A stretch of DNA of 64,000 nt from Anaerolineales bacterium UBA2317 (GTDB lineage: Bacteria > Chloroflexota > Anaerolineae > Anaerolineales > Villigracilaceae), in assembly GCA_002345215.1 (NCBI GenBank), contig DDVH01000022.1:222276-286275 (forward strand). The letters are read 5' to 3'. The translations under genes and the position numbers were made by a program. The number at the start of each line of letters is the position of its first letter. Positions within the stretch are counted from its first letter, which is position 1. The notes under the pieces are model-generated. The model was not told the DNA's origin. It searched no databases and saw only the letters and a program-made list of their open reading frames with translations. This document shows, one piece after another, positions 60,467 through 64,000 of this stretch.

Positions 60467-61734
60467 ATTTTTCTCACAACCTTTTCAATTTCTTCTGCCC
60501 AAGCGAGTAACGATTCGTCAGCATTCCATTTGCCAACGAGTTGTAATCCCATTGGTAAGCCTTCATCATTTTTTGTGGTTGGGATGTTCATGGCAGGAAA
60601 ACCAATTTGAGTCCATGGCAAACACATGACAGGATCACCTGTGGATTCAAGTCCTTTAGGTGCGGGTCCAACAGCGGGAGGACAAATCCATACATCAATT
60701 TGATTTTCATCCATAGCATTTGTGATTTGATTTCTAAACTCATCACGCGCTTCAATCTGTGATTGATAGTTGGTGACTGTTCTTCCACGTTTTACTAAGT
60801 CCGAAAATTTTTGTGAGTACAGTGCTTCGTGTTTATCAAACCATTCTTTATGAACTTGGGAAGCATCATAAGACATGATGGCATCATGCCGAGATTTGAT
60901 TTCATCAAAATCATCCATCACTTGCACGCGAATAATTTGGTAATTGGTGCTTAGTAATTTACAAACCTCTTCAAAATGTTTGAGACCTGCTTCAGATGTA
61001 TTTTGCAAATATTTTCCATTTGGAATTCCAAGAATCGGCTTTCTATCCCAATTCTCTAATCTCCAATTTTCTAATAACGCACTCGCAATTTGCTTTGCAG
61101 TCATAATATCATTTGCAAAAATTCCAATGTGATCAAACGTCGGTGACAATGGAATCACACCTTCACGCGAAATTCTTTCGTATGTTGGTTTGAATCCAAC
61201 CGCGCCACAAAACGCGGCGGGACGAATCACCGAGCCGATCGTTTGTGTGCCAAGTGTGATGTCACAAAGATTCGCACCAATCGCGGCGGCAGAGCCACTG
61301 CTCGAACCGCCAGGCGTGTGATTTGGATTATGCGGATTACGCGTGGGACCTGGTGTGAAATATGCAAATTCAGTTGTGACAGTTTTACCCATGACGAGCG
61401 CGCCAGCATTTTTTAATTTTGTAACACTGGTTGCTTGCTTGCCTTGAATATCTTGAGTAGGTAATTTACTGCCTGCTTGTGTCGTGAAACCATCTACATG
61501 AAAAATATCTTTTACACCTAAAGTCATTCCAAACAATGGTGGACGATTATTTACATCAGGATATTTTTTGAGGAGTTCTTCTGCTTCTTTAAGTAATCTT
61601 TCAAAACGATTCTCTTCGGGAATAAATGCAAGCACATCAGGCTCATGGGAATCGAAATGAGATTCGAGATTGGAGATTAAGTCTTTGGGTGAGACTTCAT
61701 TTTTTTGAAAAGCTTGAGTAATTGATAATGTCAT
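60463..61734 (-). CDS. Amidase-signature family amidase
   Basis: 423 residues. Ser-cisSer-Lys triad: Lys75 (GVKDIFH), cis-Ser144 (PGGSSSGSAAA) and nucleophile Ser168 (TQTIGSVIRPAAFCG). It cleaves an amide, ureide or carbamate bond. Allophanate hydrolase or a ureidocarboxylic amidase would fit the context but neither is shown. It sits between the Fe-S subunit and fdrA, coupled to fdrA. Confidence 0.9.
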   Translation of the reverse strand: MTLSITQAFQKNEVSPKDLISNLESHFDSHEPDVLAFIPEENRFERLLKEAEELLKKYPDVNNRPPLFGMTLGVKDIFHVDGFTTQAGSKLPTQDIQGKQATSVTKLKNAGALVMGKTVTTEFAYFTPGPTRNPHNPNHTPGGSSSGSAAAIGANLCDITLGTQTIGSVIRPAAFCGAVGFKPTYERISREGVIPLSPTFDHIGIFANDIMTAKQIASALLENWRLENWDRKPILGIPNGKYLQNTSEAGLKHFEEVCKLLSTNYQIIRVQVMDDFDEIKSRHDAIMSYDASQVHKEWFDKHEALYSQKFSDLVKRGRTVTNYQSQIEARDEFRNQITNAMDENQIDVWICPPAVGPAPKGLESTGDPVMCLPWTQIGFPAMNIPTTKNDEGLPMGLQLVGKWNADESLLAWAEEIEKVVRKI

Positions 61735-61760
61735 AGTCTCTAATCTCTAATTACCAATTA

Positions 61761-62246
61761 CTATTTACTAACTTTCATTTTTTCACTTGCAAGTTTGACC
61801 GCATCCACAATGTGTTGATAACCTGTACAGCGACATAAATTGCCAGAAAGTGCATGGCGGATTTCATCTTCTGTCGGGTTCGGATTTTGTTTGAGAAATG
61901 GAATCATGCTCATTAAAATGCCCGGTGTGCAATAACCACATTGAAGTCCATGTGCTTCCCAAAATGATTGTTGTAATGGATGCAAATTGTCTTTGTTTTT
62001 TGCTAGCCCTTCAACAGTTGTAATTTCATGCCCATCGGCTTGAACGGCAAACGTTAGACATGACCTTGCAGATTCACCGTCGAACAAAATCGTACATGCA
62101 CCACATACGCCATGTTCACATCCCACATGTGTGCCAGTTAAACCAAGTTCGTGACGTAAAAAATCACTTAACAACATTCGTGATTCAACTTCTTTTTTAT
62201 ATTCTGTTCCATTAACAGTAAGTGTGACCGAAATTTTTTGTGTCAT
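61761..62246 (-). CDS. (2Fe-2S) subunit of the molybdenum hydroxylase
   Basis: 161 residues. Plant-type ferredoxin cluster: Cys43, Cys48, Cys51, Cys63 (GCEHGVCGAC, RSCL). Second cluster: Cys103, Cys106, Cys138, Cys140 (LQCGYCTPG, LCRCTGYQ). It passes electrons from the Mo centre to FAD. ATG overlaps the stop of the FAD subunit gene by four bases. Confidence 0.96.
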   Translation of the reverse strand: MTQKISVTLTVNGTEYKKEVESRMLLSDFLRHELGLTGTHVGCEHGVCGACTILFDGESARSCLTFAVQADGHEITTVEGLAKNKDNLHPLQQSFWEAHGLQCGYCTPGILMSMIPFLKQNPNPTEDEIRHALSGNLCRCTGYQHIVDAVKLASEKMKVSK

Positions 62247-63124
62247 ACCAAAGTTTCCTCTGCGCGTTGTAAGGCTTGCTTTAAAGTCTGCTTGGTTAAT
62301 GAATTTGCTAAATGACGTTGAAAATCTACTGAGGCGTGGATATTGCCAAACGGAGTAATCTCTTTTTCACTGGCGTGTGAAGCGGCGGAATTAATTAATT
62401 CATCATTCACAATATTGCCCTCTAAAAGTTTTTCTGCTTCAATTGCTTCCACAGGTCCATCACCTGCATTCAAATAAACCAACTTAACCTGCTTACATTT
62501 TTTGTTGTTATCTAAAGTCACCAATGTTGCTACACCCATCATTGCATAATCACCCGAACGTGGCGCAACTTCCATGAAAGACCAGCCTGTATTTTTCTCG
62601 GCAAATGGCAATTCAATTTCAACCAAAACTTCATCGGGTGTAAGTGCAGTCGTGAACATGCCTGCAAAAAAATCTTTAGCATCCAACCAGCGTTCACCAG
62701 ATTTATTTTTTGCTTTCAATCTCGCACTCAATGCCAACATCAAAACAGGTAACTCAGCAGCAGGGTCAGCATTGACAATGCTTCCGCCAATCGTGCCGCG
62801 ATTACGAATCTGCGGATGTGCAATAAACGGCACAGCTTCATGCAACAACGGCGTATGTTTTTTTATTGAATCATTAAATTCCAAATGTCGTTCACGCGCC
62901 ATTGAACCAACTCGAATTACATTTTTTTCTTCTTTTATAAAACTTAATTCATCCACACGATTCAAATCAATCAACACACTCGGTTGCACAATCCGAAAAT
63001 TCATAGCAGGCACAAGGCTTTGTCCGCCCGCTAAAAATTTGGCTTCATCGCCATGTTGATATTTCAAATCTAAAACTTCTTCAATTGTATTTGGTGCGTG
63101 ATATTCAAATGGAGCAGGTTTCAT
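62243..63124 (-). CDS. FAD-binding subunit of the molybdenum hydroxylase
   Basis: 293 residues. FAD motif FLAGGQSLVPAMNFRI and RNRGTIGGSIVNADPAAELP, and the CO_deh_flav_C end (GNIHASVDFQRHLANSLTKQTL). It takes electrons from the Fe-S subunit to an acceptor. Upstream of it lies XdhC, 48 bases away across a palindromic repeat. Confidence 0.95.
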   Translation of the reverse strand: MKPAPFEYHAPNTIEEVLDLKYQHGDEAKFLAGGQSLVPAMNFRIVQPSVLIDLNRVDELSFIKEEKNVIRVGSMARERHLEFNDSIKKHTPLLHEAVPFIAHPQIRNRGTIGGSIVNADPAAELPVLMLALSARLKAKNKSGERWLDAKDFFAGMFTTALTPDEVLVEIELPFAEKNTGWSFMEVAPRSGDYAMMGVATLVTLDNNKKCKQVKLVYLNAGDGPVEAIEAEKLLEGNIVNDELINSAASHASEKEITPFGNIHASVDFQRHLANSLTKQTLKQALQRAEETLV

Positions 63125-63135
63125 AAATGTTCCTT

Positions 63136-63196
63136 GTAAGGGCGACCCATCACGATCGATTAAGATATTTGATTAATCATGGAGGGTCGCCCCTAC
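63136..63196. repeat. GGGCGACCC palindromic element overlapping the xdhC end
   Basis: Arms 63136-63148 and 63184-63196 (GTAAGGGCGACCC and its complement with one mismatch). The right arm codes the last residues of XdhC (VGATLHD) and the element separates xdhC from the FAD subunit gene. Confidence 0.65.
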
Positions 63197-64000
63197 CATT
63201 ATCGCTTCTTTCTTTGTTTCAACTTGATTCTGTTTCCTGTAACTTTTTACCACTTCCGACATAATTGCCAACGCAATCTCTTCTGGATTCTGTGCGCCAA
63301 TGTCCAAACCAATTGGAGCATGAAGCCTTGATAATAATTCTTCACTTACACCTTCGTTCAATAATCTTTCTGCTCGTTTCGCATTTGTGACTTTGCTTCC
63401 TAAAACACCAACATAGAATGCAGAGCTATTCAATGCAATTTTTATAGCAGGGTCATCAATTTTCGGGTCATGAGTTAATACGGCAATTGCAGTAGAAGAA
63501 TTGATATTAATTTTTGCAAATGCTTCATCAATCCAAGATTGAATAATTAAATCAACATTTGGAAACCGCTGAACATTTCCCCAAGCCTTGCGAGGGTCAA
63601 TGACGATGGTTTGATATCCCATTGTTTTTGCTAATGATACTAAGGCAATCGCAATATGCACCCCACCAACGATAATTAAGGTAGGTTGAGGTTGGATTGT
63701 GTCTATAAAAATTTCGGTTTCTTGATTTAACATCACACGATGAGATGATAAAGTATCCATTGCTAAATTTAACACTTTTGAGTCCCATTCGTTGCCGAAT
63801 GTGCCAATTATTTGTCTGGCTTCTGTAATAATGATTTCTTTTCCCAACAAATCATTTGAACTTTGGATGATAGCGATGTGAATAGCAGGTGATTCGTCAT
63901 CTAGAATCGATTTTAGTTTTTTGAAAAATTCTGGATTTAATTTATTAACAAAAATATCAATACTTCCCCCACACGCCAAACCGACTTCCCATGCGGTTTC
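63173..64000 (-). CDS. XdhC/CoxI family Mo-cofactor maturation protein (5' end outside window)
   Basis: The frame is open to base 64000, so the N-terminus is missing; about 275 residues are seen. Landmarks: ETAWEVGLACGGSIDIFV at the window edge, and the C-terminal Rossmann part with LIIVGGVHIAIALVSLAKTMGY, VIDPRKAWGN, VLTHDPKIDDPAI, YVGVLGSKVTNAKRAERL and LHAPIGLDIGAQNPEEIALAI. XdhC binds and sulfurates molybdopterin for hydroxylases. It heads the catabolic operon as far as can be seen. Confidence 0.92.
   Translation of the reverse strand, partial: ETAWEVGLACGGSIDIFVNKLNPEFFKKLKSILDDESPAIHIAIIQSSNDLLGKEIIITEARQIIGTFGNEWDSKVLNLAMDTLSSHRVMLNQETEIFIDTIQPQPTLIIVGGVHIAIALVSLAKTMGYQTIVIDPRKAWGNVQRFPNVDLIIQSWIDEAFAKININSSTAIAVLTHDPKIDDPAIKIALNSSAFYVGVLGSKVTNAKRAERLLNEGVSEELLSRLHAPIGLDIGAQNPEEIALAIMSEVVKSYRKQNQVETKKEAIMVGATLHD

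Overview
The window is one contiguous bacterial chromosome segment, visibly AT-rich, with protein genes packed on both strands, no rRNA and no integrase or transposase. Thr/Pro-rich lipoproteins, a fused 2-oxoacid:ferredoxin oxidoreductase, a form-II CoxL-like molybdenum hydroxylase, many FemAB/BioF2-type acetyltransferases and several families of small palindromic intergenic repeats suggest an AT-rich member of the Chloroflexi (Anaerolineae). That placement is inference from gene content.

Layout. 1-9160: envelope or exopolysaccharide genes (BcsB-like C-terminus, two BioF2-like acetyltransferases, GT4 glycosyltransferase, a glycosidase-like lipoprotein, LmbE-type deacetylase, WbqC, ATP-grasp ligase, a GINT1-type beta-propeller). 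9190-9262: tRNA-Arg(TCG). 9421-14294: moxR, DUF58, metallo-beta-lactamase-fold hydrolase and RocB-like M20 peptidase, overlapping head to tail. 14491-19581: pyruvate kinase, a DMT transporter, GNAT, an alpha/alpha-toroid protein and arfB. 19631-23460: gntR-korA-korB with an unusual operator over the gntR start. 23527-25267: SH3-like protein, GH25 lysozyme and a cytochrome-c-like lipoprotein. 25427-27435: two uncharacterised overlapping genes, followed by tRNA-Arg(TCT). 27611-31481: lon, response regulator, GNAT, mog. 31527-36530: a half-length solute-binding lipoprotein and a 1,327-residue repeat/propeller lipoprotein. 36662-41588: efp with an Arg-tipped loop, a Cys-rich partner gene, a HAD-DinB fusion, fabF-fabH and tatA. 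41622-54028: mgtC, a YyaL-like thioredoxin protein, an orphan P-loop ATPase, a CoA-transferase, AlkD, DUF2877, NmrA, two broken genes (RidA and VOC), a VOC-helical fusion, a dehydrogenase and hicBA. 54288-64000: eight minus-strand genes that look like one operon: XdhC, FAD subunit, 2Fe-2S subunit, amidase, FdrA, DUF1116, cyclase-family hydrolase and Mo-binding large subunit.

The most interesting system is that last operon together with the DUF2877 gene at 48242. FdrA, DUF1116 and DUF2877 are the three families of the E. coli oxamate carbamoyltransferase (AllF, AllG, AllH). Here they sit with a molybdenum hydroxylase, an amidase and a metal-dependent ring-opening or formamidase-like hydrolase. 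This suggests hydroxylation, ring or amide hydrolysis and a final carbamoyl transfer that could yield carbamoyl phosphate. The substrate is unknown and no carbamate kinase is in the window.

Other points of note: a 39-bp nested palindrome covers the -10 box and start codon of gntR; EF-P has Arg32 at the modification loop; short inverted-repeat elements have entered or shaped several coding ends; and a fragment of a second CoxL-type gene lies beside a 93-bp MITE-like element at 54064-54210.
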